Positions 33,801 to 42,529 of a stretch of DNA of 64,000 nucleotides are shown one piece after another. Source of the DNA: Micromonospora sp. NBC_01740 (GTDB lineage Bacteria; Actinomycetota; Actinomycetes; Mycobacteriales; Micromonosporaceae); the NCBI RefSeq assembly GCF_035920365.1, contig NZ_CP109150.1:1798001-1862000 (forward strand). The letters are read 5' to 3'. The stretch's first letter is position 1. Each line of letters opens with the position of its first letter. The notes beneath the pieces are model-generated. The model did no database searches and had not been told where the DNA came from. It worked only from the letters and a program-made list of their open reading frames with translations. The position numbers were made by a program, and so were the translations under genes.

Positions 33801-35196
33801 GCAGTCGGCGGAACTCCAGCGCACCAACGCCGAGCTGGAGGACAAGGCGCAGCTGCTCTCGGAGCAGAAGGGCAACATCGAGACGAAGAACCGGGAGATC
33901 GAGCTGGCCCGGCTCGGCCTGGAGGAGAAGGCCCAGCAGCTCACGCGGGCGTCGGCATACAAGTCGGAGTTCCTGGCCAACATGAGCCACGAGCTGCGTA
34001 CGCCGCTGAACTCGCTGCTGCTGCTGGCCCGGCTGCTGGCCGAGAACTCGGAGCAGAACCTCACGCCGAAGCAGATCGAGTTCGCCCGGACCATCCACGG
34101 CGCCGGCTCCGACCTGCTGTCGCTGATCGACGACATCCTGGACCTGTCCAAGATCGAGGCGGGGCGGATGGACGTCGAGCCCACCGCCGTCCGGTTCGAC
34201 GAGATCCGCGGGTACGTGGAGCAGGCGTTCGCGCCGCAGGCCGAGGAGAAGGGCCTGGACTTCCAGGTGCGGATCAGCAAGGACCTGCCGGAGGCGCTGG
34301 TCACCGACGCCCAGCGACTCCAGCAGATCCTGCGCAACCTGCTCTCCAACGCGGTCAAGTTCACCGACAACGGGGCGGTGACGCTGCGGATCGCGCCGGC
34401 GCCCGACAACACGATCTTCGACGTGCCGGCCCTGACCAACGCGCAGCAGGTCATCGCGTTCACCGTGGTCGACACCGGCATCGGCATCTCCGACGACAAG
34501 CTGTCGCTGATCTTCGAGGCGTTCCAGCAGGCCGACGGCACCACCAGCCGTCGCTACGGCGGCACGGGGCTGGGGCTGTCGATCAGCCGGGACCTGGCCC
34601 GGCTGCTGGGCGGCAGCATCGTGGTGGCGTCGGCGCCCGGCCAGGGCTCGACGTTCACCCTCTTCGTACCGGACGTGCTCGCCCCGGACGCGGTGGTCGC
34701 GCCGCTGCCGCCGTCACCGGCGCGGGCCGGGCTGCCGTCCTCGCTGCTCATGCCCCCGCCGGAGCTGCCCGAGCCGGCCTCCACGCCGGCCACCCGGCGG
34801 CTGGAGGGCACCACCGTGCTGATCGTCGACGACGACGTCCGGAACGTCTTCGCGCTGACCAGCGCGTTGGAACTGCACGGCCTGACCGTGTTGTACTCGG
34901 ACAACGGGGCGGACGGCGTCCGCCTGCTGGCCGAGCATCCGGAGGTGGACATCGTCCTGATGGATGCGATGATGCCCGATCAGGACGGGTACGAGACGAC
35001 CCGACAGATCAGGCGCAACCACCGGTTCGCCGACCTGCCGATCGTCTTCCTGACCGCCAAGGCCATGCCCGGCGACCGCGAGTCGGCGCTGGCGGCCGGG
35101 GGAAGTGACTACATCACCAAGCCCGTCGACCTGGACGAGTTGATCGAACTCATGTCGTCCTGGATCAGCGGCAGCCGAACCGAGGAGAGTTCGTGA
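30829..35196 (+). CDS. Soluble poly-HAMP hybrid histidine kinase (HAMP array-GAF-HisKA-HATPase-REC)
   Basis: About 1455 residues, no membrane segment. A run of HAMP-type units fills residues 20-810, including seven repeats of 92 residues built on [29 protein letters not shown] and [10 protein letters not shown]. Then a GAF-like domain (about 820-980), a coiled coil, HisKA (His1054 in [10 protein letters not shown]), HATPase (about 1160-1280) and a receiver (Asp1379 in [11 protein letters not shown]). The layout is like group III kinases of fungi (Nik1 type), which sense osmotic stress in the cytosol through HAMP repeats. Start: ATG 30829 or 30832; an ATG at 30784, seven bases after CACAAT, would add 15 residues. 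The response regulator gene overlaps its stop. Confidence 0.9.
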   Translation: MMTTKQSATVDQSAPDHEALLGELTEALRRVRGGDLKVRLPRRAGRAGEVADAFNEVVSLQEQQYLDLRRISRIVGRDGRLTERLDDEGLDGSWAEGQRAVNSLIDDLGRPTTEIARVIVAVADGDLSQHMALEIDGRPLRGEYLRIGRTVNTMVDQLSSFSNEVTRVAREVGTEGKLGGQADVRGVAGTWKDLTDSVNTMASNLTGQVRSISQVATAVAKGDLSQKITVSARGEVAELADTMNYLTDTLRLFAEQVTRVAREVGTEGKLGGQADVPNVAGTWKDLTDSVNSMASNLTAQVRNIAQVSTAVARGDLSQKITVAAQGEILELKDTVNTMVDQLSSFADEVTRVAREVGIEGKLGGQAQVRGVSGTWRDLTENVNQLAGNLTSQVRNISQVSTAVAKGDLSQKITVDAQGEILELKNTVNTMVDQLSSFADEVTRVAREVGTEGKLGGQAQVKGVSGTWRDLTDNVNSMASNLTSQVRNIASVTTAVAKGDLSQKITVDARGEILELKSTVNTMVDQLSSFADEVTRVAREVGTEGKLGGQAQVRGVAGTWRDLTDNVNSMASNLTAQVRNIAQVSTAVAKGDLSQKITVDARGEILELKSTVNTMVDQLSSFADEVTRVAREVGTEGKLGGQAQVKGVSGTWRDLTDNVNSMASNLTSQVRNIASVTTAVAKGDLSQKITVDAQGEILELKSTVNTMVDQLSSFADEVTRVAREVGSEGKLGGQAQVKGVSGTWRDLTENVNQLALTLTTQLRAIAQVSTSVTRGDLTQRIAVKAQGEVAELKDNINQMIVTLRETTKKNAEQGWLDSNLARIGGLLQGQRDLGEVCRMIMMEVTPLVDAQLGAFFLADTSEGVMRLRLTASYGYVARGHEVTFGPGEGLVGQAALSRRTIRMGGAPDGKLMLRSGLADTPPADLVVLPVLFEGELLGVIEFASVAAFSELHLSFLERLVLTTGVAVNTIQANRRTEELLAQSQRLAHEMQEQSAELQRTNAELEDKAQLLSEQKGNIETKNREIELARLGLEEKAQQLTRASAYKSEFLANMSHELRTPLNSLLLLARLLAENSEQNLTPKQIEFARTIHGAGSDLLSLIDDILDLSKIEAGRMDVEPTAVRFDEIRGYVEQAFAPQAEEKGLDFQVRISKDLPEALVTDAQRLQQILRNLLSNAVKFTDNGAVTLRIAPAPDNTIFDVPALTNAQQVIAFTVVDTGIGISDDKLSLIFEAFQQADGTTSRRYGGTGLGLSISRDLARLLGGSIVVASAPGQGSTFTLFVPDVLAPDAVVAPLPPSPARAGLPSSLLMPPPELPEPASTPATRRLEGTTVLIVDDDVRNVFALTSALELHGLTVLYSDNGADGVRLLAEHPEVDIVLMDAMMPDQDGYETTRQIRRNHRFADLPIVFLTAKAMPGDRESALAAGGSDYITKPVDLDELIELMSSWISGSRTEESS
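31351..33282 (+). repeat. Seven tandem 276-base repeats inside the poly-HAMP kinase gene
   Basis: The phrase GAGGGCAAGCT recurs at 31351, 31627, 31903, 32179, 32455, 32731 and 33007, each exactly 276 bases (92 codons) apart. Units vary at third positions, but units 4 and 6 share 134 identical bases (32209-32342 and 32761-32894), pointing to a recent 552-base duplication or gene conversion. Confidence 0.9.
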
Positions 35197-35747
35197 CCCA
35201 GATGGCAAAGGCGCTGCTGGTGGACGACCGCCGGGAGAACCTGATGGCACTGGAGGCGATTCTCCAGGGCCTGCCGGTCCAGTCCGTCGCCGTGGAGAGC
35301 GGCGAGGCGGCCCTGAAGCAGCTGCTGGTCGACGACTTCGCGGTGATCCTGCTGGACGCCCAGATGCCGGACATGGACGGCTTCGAGACGGCCAGCCACA
35401 TCAAGCGCCGCGAGCGTACGCGGCACGTGCCGATCATCTTCCTCACCGCCGCCGACCGGGACGCCCAGCTCGCGCTGCGCGGTTACGCGGTCGGCGCGGT
35501 CGACTACCTGACCAAGCCGTTCGACCCGTGGGTGCTGCGGGCCAAGGTGTCGGTCTTCGTCGAGCTGTGGGTGAAGACCCGGCAGCTCGCCGCCCAGTCG
35601 GATCTGGTGCGGGACCGGGACGCGCAGCTGCGGGTGCTGACCGACGCGGTCGACGAGGCCACCGCGATGCTGCGCCTCGACGATCAGGATTCCCGCGACC
35701 GCGCGGTGCAGCTCCTGGAGCAGGCCCGCTGGGGCAACACCCCCTGA
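35193..35747 (+). CDS. Response regulator, receiver plus C-terminal helical tail
   Basis: A 184-residue protein starting at GTG in a GTGA overlap with the poly-HAMP kinase. Residues 1-125 are a complete receiver (DD at 11-12, Asp55 in ILLDAQMPD, Thr in FLTAAD, Lys in DYLTKPFD). The remaining 60 residues are helical and polar with no DNA-binding motif. So it signals through protein contact, taking phosphate from the upstream kinase or its own receiver; with the STAS protein encoded downstream (facing it), it suggests a phosphorelay into partner switching. Confidence 0.92.
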   Translation: MTQMAKALLVDDRRENLMALEAILQGLPVQSVAVESGEAALKQLLVDDFAVILLDAQMPDMDGFETASHIKRRERTRHVPIIFLTAADRDAQLALRGYAVGAVDYLTKPFDPWVLRAKVSVFVELWVKTRQLAAQSDLVRDRDAQLRVLTDAVDEATAMLRLDDQDSRDRAVQLLEQARWGNTP

Positions 35748-35792
35748 CCCAGGTATCGGAACCACGCCGGGCGGGCTGACGTGCGCAGGCGA

Positions 35793-35840
35793 GATCTTGG
35801 TAGCTGGCGGCCCCGGAAGGGGCCGTAACTCGCCAAGATC
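35793..35840. repeat. Palindromic repeat with GATCTTGG ends
   Basis: Outer arms GATCTTGG (35793-35800) and CCAAGATC (35833-35840), a seven-base asymmetric bulge, then inner arms CGGCCCC and GGGGCCG around GGAA. It lies between the convergent response regulator and STAS genes, so may also end both transcripts. Its ends match those of the element at 8334-8386. Confidence 0.6.
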
Positions 35841-35872
35841 GCGCCGCGCCTGTGCCGCGGGTGGGCGGGGAG

Positions 35873-36208
35873 TCAGCCCGTGGTCTGGTCGTTGCGGATC
35901 ATCAGGGCGCTGCGCAGGCCGGTGATGTCCAGGACGCGGAGCAGGAAATCGCCGACGTTGGTCAGGATCAGCAGGCTCTGCGCGTGGCTGGCCTTGCGGC
36001 TGAGTACGACGAGGGTGCCCAGGCCCTGTGAGTCGCAGAAGGTGACCCCGCCGAGGTCGAGCACGATGCGCGGCGGCGGGTCGGCGAGGACCTCGTTGAC
36101 GACGGTCGACAGCTGGGCGGCCGTGAGCATGTCGATCTCACCGGCCAGGCGAAGCACAGCTTCGTCGCCCGTCCGGTGTAGCGTGATGGACAGTTCGGCA
36201 CGATCCAC
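35873..36208 (-). CDS. STAS-domain anti-sigma factor antagonist
   Basis: A 111-residue STAS protein, start GTG. VLDLGGVTFCDSQGLGTLVVLSR carries the phospho-acceptor Ser60. It is convergent with the response regulator of the poly-HAMP module. Probable partner of the RsbW-like ATPase and SpoIIE phosphatase encoded at 28444-30519; direct evidence is absent. Confidence 0.92.
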   Translation of the reverse strand: MDRAELSITLHRTGDEAVLRLAGEIDMLTAAQLSTVVNEVLADPPPRIVLDLGGVTFCDSQGLGTLVVLSRKASHAQSLLILTNVGDFLLRVLDITGLRSALMIRNDQTTG

Positions 36209-36432
36209 CGGGTCAGCCTAGCGCGATCCGGGCCACCCGGCCCGTCGAGCGGTGGCGACCGAGCCGACCGGGCGCGGCGACCACGCTCCCGAGGAGGTCG
36301 GGAACGGGGACGTCCCGCGCCGCGGACGTGACGCCGCCGGGACGGCGGTGAGGGCCGACCCGGGTGAGCCTGGTAACCCCGGTACGGGGTGCCTGCCGAT
36401 TCGCCGCCCGACGCTGACACAATGGCGGCATC

Positions 36433-37770
36433 GTGACCGATATGTTTCCCGCCGGATCCGGCCGCTACCCGGCCGAAGCACCGGCCTCCGAGGCCCTGTT
36501 CGACCGCGCCAAGGCCATCGTGCCCGGCGGGGTGAACTCTCCCGTGCGCGCGTTCCGTGCCGTCGGTGGCACGCCGCGCTTCATGGTCCGGGGGGAGGGG
36601 CCCTGGCTCTACGACGCCGACGACCGGCGCTACGTCGACCTGGTCTCCTCCTGGGGCCCGCTGATCCTCGGCCACGCGCACCCGGAGGTCGTGGACGCGA
36701 TCCGGTCGGCCGCGACCCGGGGCACCAGCTTCGGCACCCCCACCCCGGGCGAGGTCGAGCTGGCCGCCGAGATCGTCGATCGCACGCCGGTCGAGCAGGT
36801 CCGGCTGGTCAACTCCGGCACCGAGGCCACCATGTCGGCGATCCGGCTGGCACGCGGCTTCACCGGCCGCCCCCGGATCATCAAGTTCTCCGGCTGCTAC
36901 CACGGGCACTCCGACGGCCTGCTGGCCGCCGCCGGCTCGGGCGTGGCCACCCTCGGCCTGCCCGACTCGCCGGGCGTGACGGGCGCGGCGGCCGGTGACA
37001 CGATCGTGCTGCCGTACAACGACGTCGCCGCCGTGGAGCAGGCGTTCGCCGCCGAGGGCCAGCACATCGCCGCGATCATCACCGAGGCCGCCGCCGGCAA
37101 CATGGGCGTGGTCGCCCCACGCGACGGCTTCAACTCCCAGCTCGCCCGGATCGCGCACGCGCACGGGGCGCTGCTCATCGTCGACGAGGTGATGACCGGT
37201 TTCCGGGTCTCCCGCGCCGGCTGGCACGGCCTCGACCCCTCCGACGCCGACCTGTGGACGTACGGCAAGGTCATGGGTGGTGGGCTGCCCGCCGCGGCGT
37301 TCGGCGGGCGCGCGGAGATCATGGAGCGACTGGCCCCCGCCGGCCCGGTCTACCAGGCCGGCACCCTCTCCGGTAACCCGCTGGCCTGCGCCGCCGGTCT
37401 GGCCACCCTGCGGCTGGCCGACGACGCGCTCTACCGCAAGCTCGACGACACGGCCGCCGTCGTGGGCAGGCTCGCCGCGGACGCGCTCGCCGCCGCCGGG
37501 GTCCCGCACCGGCTGTCGTACGCGGGAAACATGTTCTCGGTCTTCTTCACCGACGCCGACGTGGTCGACTACGACAGCGCCCGCACCCAGCAGGTGCCGG
37601 CGTTCAAGGCGTTCTTCCACGCGATGCTCGCGGGCGGCGTCTACCTGCCGCCGAGCGCGTTCGAGGCGTGGTTCGTGTCTGCGGCGCTGGACGACGCCGC
37701 TCTGGAGCAGATCGCCGCCGCCCTGCCGGTGGCGGCCAACGCTGCGGCAGCGGCCGGTCACGGGGGGTAG
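36433..37770 (+). CDS. hemL: Glutamate-1-semialdehyde 2,1-aminomutase
   Basis: A 445-residue PLP enzyme of fold type I that converts glutamate-1-semialdehyde to 5-aminolevulinate, the first common precursor of heme and other tetrapyrroles. [11 protein letters not shown] near residue 31, [15 protein letters not shown] at about 127 and the PLP-binding Lys279 in [10 protein letters not shown] are all as in the family. The start is a GTG ten bases after a -10-like CACAAT (36418-36423). It heads the region with cytochrome c maturation genes; the next gene starts six bases after its stop. Confidence 0.96.
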   Translation: MTDMFPAGSGRYPAEAPASEALFDRAKAIVPGGVNSPVRAFRAVGGTPRFMVRGEGPWLYDADDRRYVDLVSSWGPLILGHAHPEVVDAIRSAATRGTSFGTPTPGEVELAAEIVDRTPVEQVRLVNSGTEATMSAIRLARGFTGRPRIIKFSGCYHGHSDGLLAAAGSGVATLGLPDSPGVTGAAAGDTIVLPYNDVAAVEQAFAAEGQHIAAIITEAAAGNMGVVAPRDGFNSQLARIAHAHGALLIVDEVMTGFRVSRAGWHGLDPSDADLWTYGKVMGGGLPAAAFGGRAEIMERLAPAGPVYQAGTLSGNPLACAAGLATLRLADDALYRKLDDTAAVVGRLAADALAAAGVPHRLSYAGNMFSVFFTDADVVDYDSARTQQVPAFKAFFHAMLAGGVYLPPSAFEAWFVSAALDDAALEQIAAALPVAANAAAAAGHGG

Positions 37771-37776
37771 CGTACT

Positions 37777-38424
37777 TTGAGCAAGACGGTGGTCCACGTG
37801 CTGCGGCACGGCGAGGTACACAACCCGGACGGCATTCTCTACGGCCGGCTGCCGGGCTTCCGGCTCTCCGAGCTCGGCGTGCAGATGGCCAAGGCCGCCG
37901 CGCAGGGGCTGGCCGAGCGGGAGGTCGTGCACGTGGTGGCCAGCCCGCTGGAGCGCGCCCAGCAAACGGCCGAGCCGATCGCCGCGCAGTTCGGGCTGCC
38001 GGTCGGCGCGGACGAGCGGCTCATCGAGAGCGCCAACTGGTTCGAGGGCAAGAAGGTCTCGCCCGGCGACGGCTCGTTCCGCGACCCGCGTAACTGGTGG
38101 GTGCTGCGGGACCCGGTCACCCCGTCCTGGGGCGAGGCCTACCGGGCCATCGCGGAGCGGATGTTCGCCGCCCTGCACGCCGCCCGGGTGGCGGCCGAGG
38201 GGCGCGAGGCCGTGCTGGTCTCCCACCAGCTGCCGATCTGGACGCTGCGCCGCCACGTCGAGCGCAAGCGGCTCTGGCACGACCCGCGCAAGCGCCAGTG
38301 CGGGCTGGCCAGCCTCACCTCCTTCCACTTCGACGGCGCCAAGGTGGTCGGCATCGGCTACTCCGAGCCGGCCGCGCACCTGATCGCGATGTCGCCGACA
38401 GCCAGGACGGCCAAGGGGGCCTGA
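37777..38424 (+). CDS. Histidine phosphatase family protein (phosphoglycerate mutase-like)
   Basis: A 215-residue branch-1 histidine phosphatase: LRHGEVHNP is the RHG motif with the catalytic His, RAQQTAEPI follows, and VLVSHQLPIW holds the second His. Not a typical glycolytic mutase (no long insert). Starts at TTG with a G-rich ribosome site nine bases upstream; an in-frame GTG at 37789 is possible. Lies between hemL and resA, a gene order I recall from other actinobacteria, so it belongs to the conserved block even though its substrate is unknown. Confidence 0.85.
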   Translation: MSKTVVHVLRHGEVHNPDGILYGRLPGFRLSELGVQMAKAAAQGLAEREVVHVVASPLERAQQTAEPIAAQFGLPVGADERLIESANWFEGKKVSPGDGSFRDPRNWWVLRDPVTPSWGEAYRAIAERMFAALHAARVAAEGREAVLVSHQLPIWTLRRHVERKRLWHDPRKRQCGLASLTSFHFDGAKVVGIGYSEPAAHLIAMSPTARTAKGA

Positions 38425-38999
38425 TGAACGCCCGGAGGTTGACCGCGGGTCTGCTCGCCGCCGTCGTGACGGTGGCGCTGGCCGGCTGCTCGTCGCGCGA
38501 CCGCGAGGAGGCGTGTGACAACTCCGGCGGCATCATCGAGTGCGCCCCCGACCAGCGCTCGGCCGCCCCGAAGCTCGCCGGTGAGCTGCTCACCGGCGGC
38601 AGCCACGACGTGGCGAGGGACCGGGGCCAGGTCGTGGTGGTCAACTTCTGGGGCTCGTGGTGCGCGCCGTGCCGGGCGGAGGCGGACGACCTGGAGAACA
38701 CGTACCAGGCCACGAAGGCCTCCGGGGTGACCTTCCTGGGCATCAACATCCAGGACCAGCGGGACAAGGCGCTCGCCTTCGAGGAGAGCTTCAAGGTCAC
38801 CTACCCGAGCCTCTTCGACCCGCCGAGCCGGCTGGCGCTCGCCCTGGACATCCCGCCGAACACCATCCCGGCCACCGTCGTGCTGGACCGCGACGGCCGG
38901 ATCGCCGTGGTGATCCGCGCGGCGGTGAAGCAGGAGGGCCTCCAGCCCATCGTCGAGCGGATCGCGGCCGAGAAACCCGCCCCCAACGGTTCCCGCTGA
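38424..38999 (+). CDS. resA: ResA-like thiol-disulfide lipoprotein
   Basis: A 191-residue thioredoxin-fold lipoprotein. The lipobox ALAGC puts the anchored Cys at 22; the active site WCAPC is at Cys80 and Cys83; PATVV follows the cis-Pro. ResA keeps apocytochrome c Cys residues reduced outside the membrane so that heme can be attached. ATG overlaps the preceding TGA, and its own stop overlaps ccdA, so it is part of the System II operon. Confidence 0.94.
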   Translation: MNARRLTAGLLAAVVTVALAGCSSRDREEACDNSGGIIECAPDQRSAAPKLAGELLTGGSHDVARDRGQVVVVNFWGSWCAPCRAEADDLENTYQATKASGVTFLGINIQDQRDKALAFEESFKVTYPSLFDPPSRLALALDIPPNTIPATVVLDRDGRIAVVIRAAVKQEGLQPIVERIAAEKPAPNGSR

Positions 39000-39865
39000 T
39001 GGGCGAGACGTTCTCCGAACTCGCCCAGTCGGGTCCGCTGCTGCTCGCCATCGGCGCGGCGGCGCTCGCGGGGCTGGTCAGCTTCCTCTCCCCGTGCGTG
39101 CTCCCGCTGGTGCCGGGCTACCTGTCGTACGTCACCGGCCTCGCCGGCGCCGACCTCGAAACCCGCCGCCCGCAGGTCAGGAAGGACCCCCCGTCAACGG
39201 ATCCGGTAGCGGAAGGGTCCCTTCCTGACACCGAGGGCGGCGGCGGGGTGGCGGTGCGGGAGCGCGCCGAACCGACGAGGGCCGCGGTCAAGGGCCGGGT
39301 GCTCGCCGGCACGCTGCTCTTCATCGCCGGCTTCACCGTCGTCTTCACCGCCACCGCGATCCTCTTCGCCAGCGTCGGCCGGGTCTTCTTCGAGTACGAG
39401 CGGACGCTGGAGATCGTCATCGGCGCGCTGATCGTCGTGCTCGGGCTGAGCTACCTCGGGCTGGTCCCCGGGTTGCAGCGGGAGTTCCGGATCCAGCGGC
39501 TGCCCGCCGCCGGGCTGCTCGGCGCGCCGGTGTTCGGCGCGGTCTTCGCGCTCAGCTGGGTGCCCTGCGCCGGCCCGACGATCGGCGCGGTGTTGGGCAT
39601 GGCCGGCGTCGGCGGGCAGACCGACCGGGCCGTGGTGCTCGCCCTGGCGTACTGCCTGGGGCTGGGGGTGCCGTTCGTCGTCTTCGGGCTGGGCTTCGAG
39701 CGGCTGCTCGGGGTGTTCCGCGCGGTCCGGCGCAACAGCCGGTGGGTCACCCGGTTGGGCGGGGCGCTGCTGATCCTGATCGGCCTCGCGCTGGTCACCG
39801 GCGGCTGGACGAACTTCGTGATCTGGTTGCAGACCACCGTCGGGGCGGGCGAGGTGAGCATCTGA
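38999..39865 (+). CDS. ccdA: CcdA-type thiol-disulfide transporter
   Basis: A 288-residue membrane protein that passes electrons across the membrane to ResA. Conserved Cys33 (FLSPCVLPL) and Cys190 (WVPCAGPT) are both present; about six membrane helices. Residues 60-77 (VRKDPPSTDPVAEGSLPD) are encoded by an 18-codon palindromic repeat, so the loop after the first helix is longer than in relatives. Being on a loop, the insertion need not destroy function. Start ATG overlaps the resA stop. Confidence 0.93.
   Translation: MGETFSELAQSGPLLLAIGAAALAGLVSFLSPCVLPLVPGYLSYVTGLAGADLETRRPQVRKDPPSTDPVAEGSLPDTEGGGGVAVRERAEPTRAAVKGRVLAGTLLFIAGFTVVFTATAILFASVGRVFFEYERTLEIVIGALIVVLGLSYLGLVPGLQREFRIQRLPAAGLLGAPVFGAVFALSWVPCAGPTIGAVLGMAGVGGQTDRAVVLALAYCLGLGVPFVVFGLGFERLLGVFRAVRRNSRWVTRLGGALLILIGLALVTGGWTNFVIWLQTTVGAGEVSI
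39176..39229. repeat. Palindromic repeat inserted in frame in ccdA
   Basis: Arms GTCAGGAAGG (39176-39185) and CCTTCCTGAC (39220-39229) bound a 54-base unit, exactly 18 codons and starting on a codon boundary. The inner bases GACCCCCC and GGGTCC extend the symmetry partly. A related half unit, GGTCAGGAAGGGGCCC, appears at 50825-50840. It looks like a REP-like mobile unit tolerated within the coding sequence. Confidence 0.75.
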
Positions 39866-41529
39866 TGACTGCCGTCGACGAGCGGCCGGCACCGCCGGCC
39901 GAGGCTCCCCGGCGCCGACCCAACCGCCTGCTGGCCCTGCTGCGCAACTCGTGGCGGCAGCTCACCAGCATGCGTACGGCCCTGGTGTTGCTCTTCCTGC
40001 TCGCGGTGGCCGCCATTCCCGGCTCGGTGCTGCCGCAGCGCGGGGTCAACCCGGAGGACGTGCGGGACTACTTCACCGCGCACCCCGACCTGGCCCCGGT
40101 GCTGGACCGGATCGGCGCCTTCGAGGCGTTCGGCTCGGTCTGGTTCTCCGCGATCTACCTGCTGCTCTTCACCTCGCTGATCGGCTGCATCACGCCCCGG
40201 CTGCGCGACCACGTGCGGGCGCTGCGGGCGAAGCCGCCGGCCGCGCCGAGGCGGCTGGACCGGCTGCCGCAGCACACCGTGCTGTCCGCGCCCGAGGGGG
40301 GCGCGGCGGCGATCGCGGAGGTGCTGCGCCGGCGGCGCTGGCGGGTGGTGGTCCGCGGCGACGAGGTCTCCGCCGAGAAGGGCTACCTCAAGGAGACCGG
40401 CAACCTGCTCTTCCACAGCTCGTTGGTGCTCGTGCTGGTCGGCGTCGCGCTCGGCTCCTGGTACGGCTGGAGCGGCAACAAGCTGCTGGTGGCCGGCAAG
40501 GACAACGCGTTCTGCAACACCCGCCAGCAGTACGCCGAGAGCAAGCTCGGCCCCCGCGTCAGCAGCGCCGACCTGCCGGGCTTCTGCATCCAGCTCGACG
40601 ACTTCGACGCCCGGTTCCTGGAGTCCGGTCAGCCGGACTTCTACGAGGCCAAGGTGACCGTGGACGAGGTCGGCGGCGAGCGGGGGCCGGCCGAATTCTC
40701 GGTCAACTCCCCGCTGCGCCTCGACGGCGCGAACGTCTACCTGCTGGGCCACGGCTATGCCCCGGTGATCCGCTACACCGACAAGTTCGGCCAGTCCCAG
40801 ACCAGCAACTTCCCGTTCCTGACGACCGGCGATGTCGGGTTGACCAGCGAGGGGCTGGCGGCGTTCCCGGACATCAACGTGGATCCGGCCACGGGGGAGC
40901 GGGATGCGAACACGCAGATGGCCTTCTCCGGTCTCTACCTGCCGACGGCGCCGGCCGCCGCGCCCTTCGCCCGCTCCGAGTACCCGACGGAGCGGAATCC
41001 CGCGCTGAACCTCGTCGCCTACCGGGGCAACCTGGGCATGGACGCCGGCATCCCCGGCTCGGTCTACAAGCTTGACCAGCGGCAGGTGGATGCCGGCAAG
41101 GTCAAGGAGGTCGGCACGAAGCTGCTCCGCAAGGGCGAGACCTGGAAGCTGGACGACGGCACCACGCTCGAGTTTTTGGGCACCGTGCCGTACATCACGC
41201 TGTCGGTCCGGTACGACCCCGGCTCGACGTTGCTGCTGGTCAGCTCCGCCGTCCTGCTGGTCGGGCTGATGGGCTCGCTGTTCGGGCGGCGTCGCCGGGT
41301 CTTCTTCCGGGTGCTGCCGGCCGGTGCCGCCGACCCCACGAGTGGATCTCCGACGAGCGGTAGTAGTTTGGTCGAGGCCGGTGGCCTGCCGCGCACCGAC
41401 CATCCCGGGTTCGCCGACGAGTTCGCGCAGCTCGTGGCCGCCGTCGGCGGCGACGGGCGGTCGGACGAGGAGGCCGGTGTCGACCGCGACGGCGGCGACC
41501 GGGCCGGAGCGCGAGAAGGAGCCGAGTGA
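39865..41529 (+). CDS. resB: ResB-like cytochrome c synthase component
   Basis: A 554-residue membrane protein with the ResB/CcsB layout: three N-terminal membrane helices, a large extracytoplasmic domain (about 190-440), and a last helix followed by a 90-residue acidic Gly-rich cytoplasmic tail. RTALVLLFLLAVAAIPGSVLPQRG is the hallmark of the first segment. ResB works with CcsA-type CcsB to carry heme outside and attach it to CXXCH motifs. Start ATG overlaps the ccdA stop (TGATG). Confidence 0.93.
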   Translation: MTAVDERPAPPAEAPRRRPNRLLALLRNSWRQLTSMRTALVLLFLLAVAAIPGSVLPQRGVNPEDVRDYFTAHPDLAPVLDRIGAFEAFGSVWFSAIYLLLFTSLIGCITPRLRDHVRALRAKPPAAPRRLDRLPQHTVLSAPEGGAAAIAEVLRRRRWRVVVRGDEVSAEKGYLKETGNLLFHSSLVLVLVGVALGSWYGWSGNKLLVAGKDNAFCNTRQQYAESKLGPRVSSADLPGFCIQLDDFDARFLESGQPDFYEAKVTVDEVGGERGPAEFSVNSPLRLDGANVYLLGHGYAPVIRYTDKFGQSQTSNFPFLTTGDVGLTSEGLAAFPDINVDPATGERDANTQMAFSGLYLPTAPAAAPFARSEYPTERNPALNLVAYRGNLGMDAGIPGSVYKLDQRQVDAGKVKEVGTKLLRKGETWKLDDGTTLEFLGTVPYITLSVRYDPGSTLLLVSSAVLLVGLMGSLFGRRRRVFFRVLPAGAADPTSGSPTSGSSLVEAGGLPRTDHPGFADEFAQLVAAVGGDGRSDEEAGVDRDGGDRAGAREGAE

Positions 41530-42506
41530 TGTCCGCACTCTCCGACCAGCTGGTGTCGTTCGCGATCCTGGCGTACCTGATCGCGATGATCAGCCACGCC
41601 GTCGAGTACGCGCTGGGCAACTCCCGCGCCCGGGTCGCCGCGGCACCCGCCCGCGAGCTGGTCGGCGCCGGCGTCGGCGCGGCCGGGGGCAGCACCCCCG
41701 ACGCGCCCGCCGAAACCGGCGCGGCGGCGGCCGAGCGTACGGCCCGACGCGCCCGGCTGGGCGGCCTGGTCGCCGTCGCGGCCACCGCGCTCGGGGCGCT
41801 GCTGCACCTCGGGGCGCTGGTCACGCGCGGTCTCGCCGCGGACCGGATGCCCTGGGGCAACATGTACGAGTTCGTGCTCACGGGCACCTGGATCGGGGTC
41901 GCCGCCTGGCTGGTGGTGCTCTGGAAGCGGCCGCAGCTGCGCCGCCTCGGGCTGTTCATGTCGCTGGTGATGGTGCTGCTGGTGGCGACCGCCGAGCTGG
42001 TGCTCTACACCCCGATCGTGCCGCTGGTGCCGGCGCTCAACTCGTACTGGTTCGTCATCCACGTCTCGACGATCGTCTTCGCCTCCGGCATCTTCCTGCT
42101 GGGCGCGGTGCCGGCGGTGGCGTTCCTGATGCGCTCCGGCTACGAGCAGGGTCGCCGCAGCTTCCCGTACACGCTGGCGAAGCGGCTGCCGGCGGCGGCG
42201 GCGCTGGAGCGGCTGACCTTCGTGCTGCACGCCTTCGCGTTCCCGGTCTTCACCTTCGCGGTGATCGCCGGGGCGATCTGGGCCGAGGCGGCCTGGGGGC
42301 GGCCGTGGGGCTGGGACCCGAAGGAGACCTGGTCGTTCATCTCCTGGGTGATCTACGCCGGCTACCTGCACGCCCGGGCCACCCCGAGCATGAAGCGGAA
42401 CGTCGCGACCTGGCTCGCCGTCGTCGGCTTCCTCACCATGCTGATGAACCTCTTCGGCGTGAACATCTTCTTCGAGGGCCTGCACTCCTACGGCGGCCTG
42501 GACTGA
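41529..42506 (+). CDS. ccsB: CcsA/CcsB-type heme-handling protein
   Basis: A 325-residue membrane protein of the heme-handling family. The WWD-type motif is WGWDPKETWSFISW (about 270), with the conserved flanking His residues in HLG and HVSTIV. It is the last gene of the System II set and partners ResB as cytochrome c synthase. ATG 41529 overlaps the resB stop; the GTG at 41526 would add one residue. The gene is followed by a patch of accessory DNA. Confidence 0.94.
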   Translation: MSALSDQLVSFAILAYLIAMISHAVEYALGNSRARVAAAPARELVGAGVGAAGGSTPDAPAETGAAAAERTARRARLGGLVAVAATALGALLHLGALVTRGLAADRMPWGNMYEFVLTGTWIGVAAWLVVLWKRPQLRRLGLFMSLVMVLLVATAELVLYTPIVPLVPALNSYWFVIHVSTIVFASGIFLLGAVPAVAFLMRSGYEQGRRSFPYTLAKRLPAAAALERLTFVLHAFAFPVFTFAVIAGAIWAEAAWGRPWGWDPKETWSFISWVIYAGYLHARATPSMKRNVATWLAVVGFLTMLMNLFGVNIFFEGLHSYGGLD

Positions 42507-42529
42507 GCCAGTCCCTGCAAGACGTATAA

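Noticed and set aside
30604..34098. Very long minus-strand open frame (1164 codons) opposite the poly-HAMP kinase
   Set aside because: Its codons are the antisense shadow of a repetitive GC-rich gene; amino acid composition (His, Gln, Arg, Leu, Val rich repeats) is typical of a shadow.
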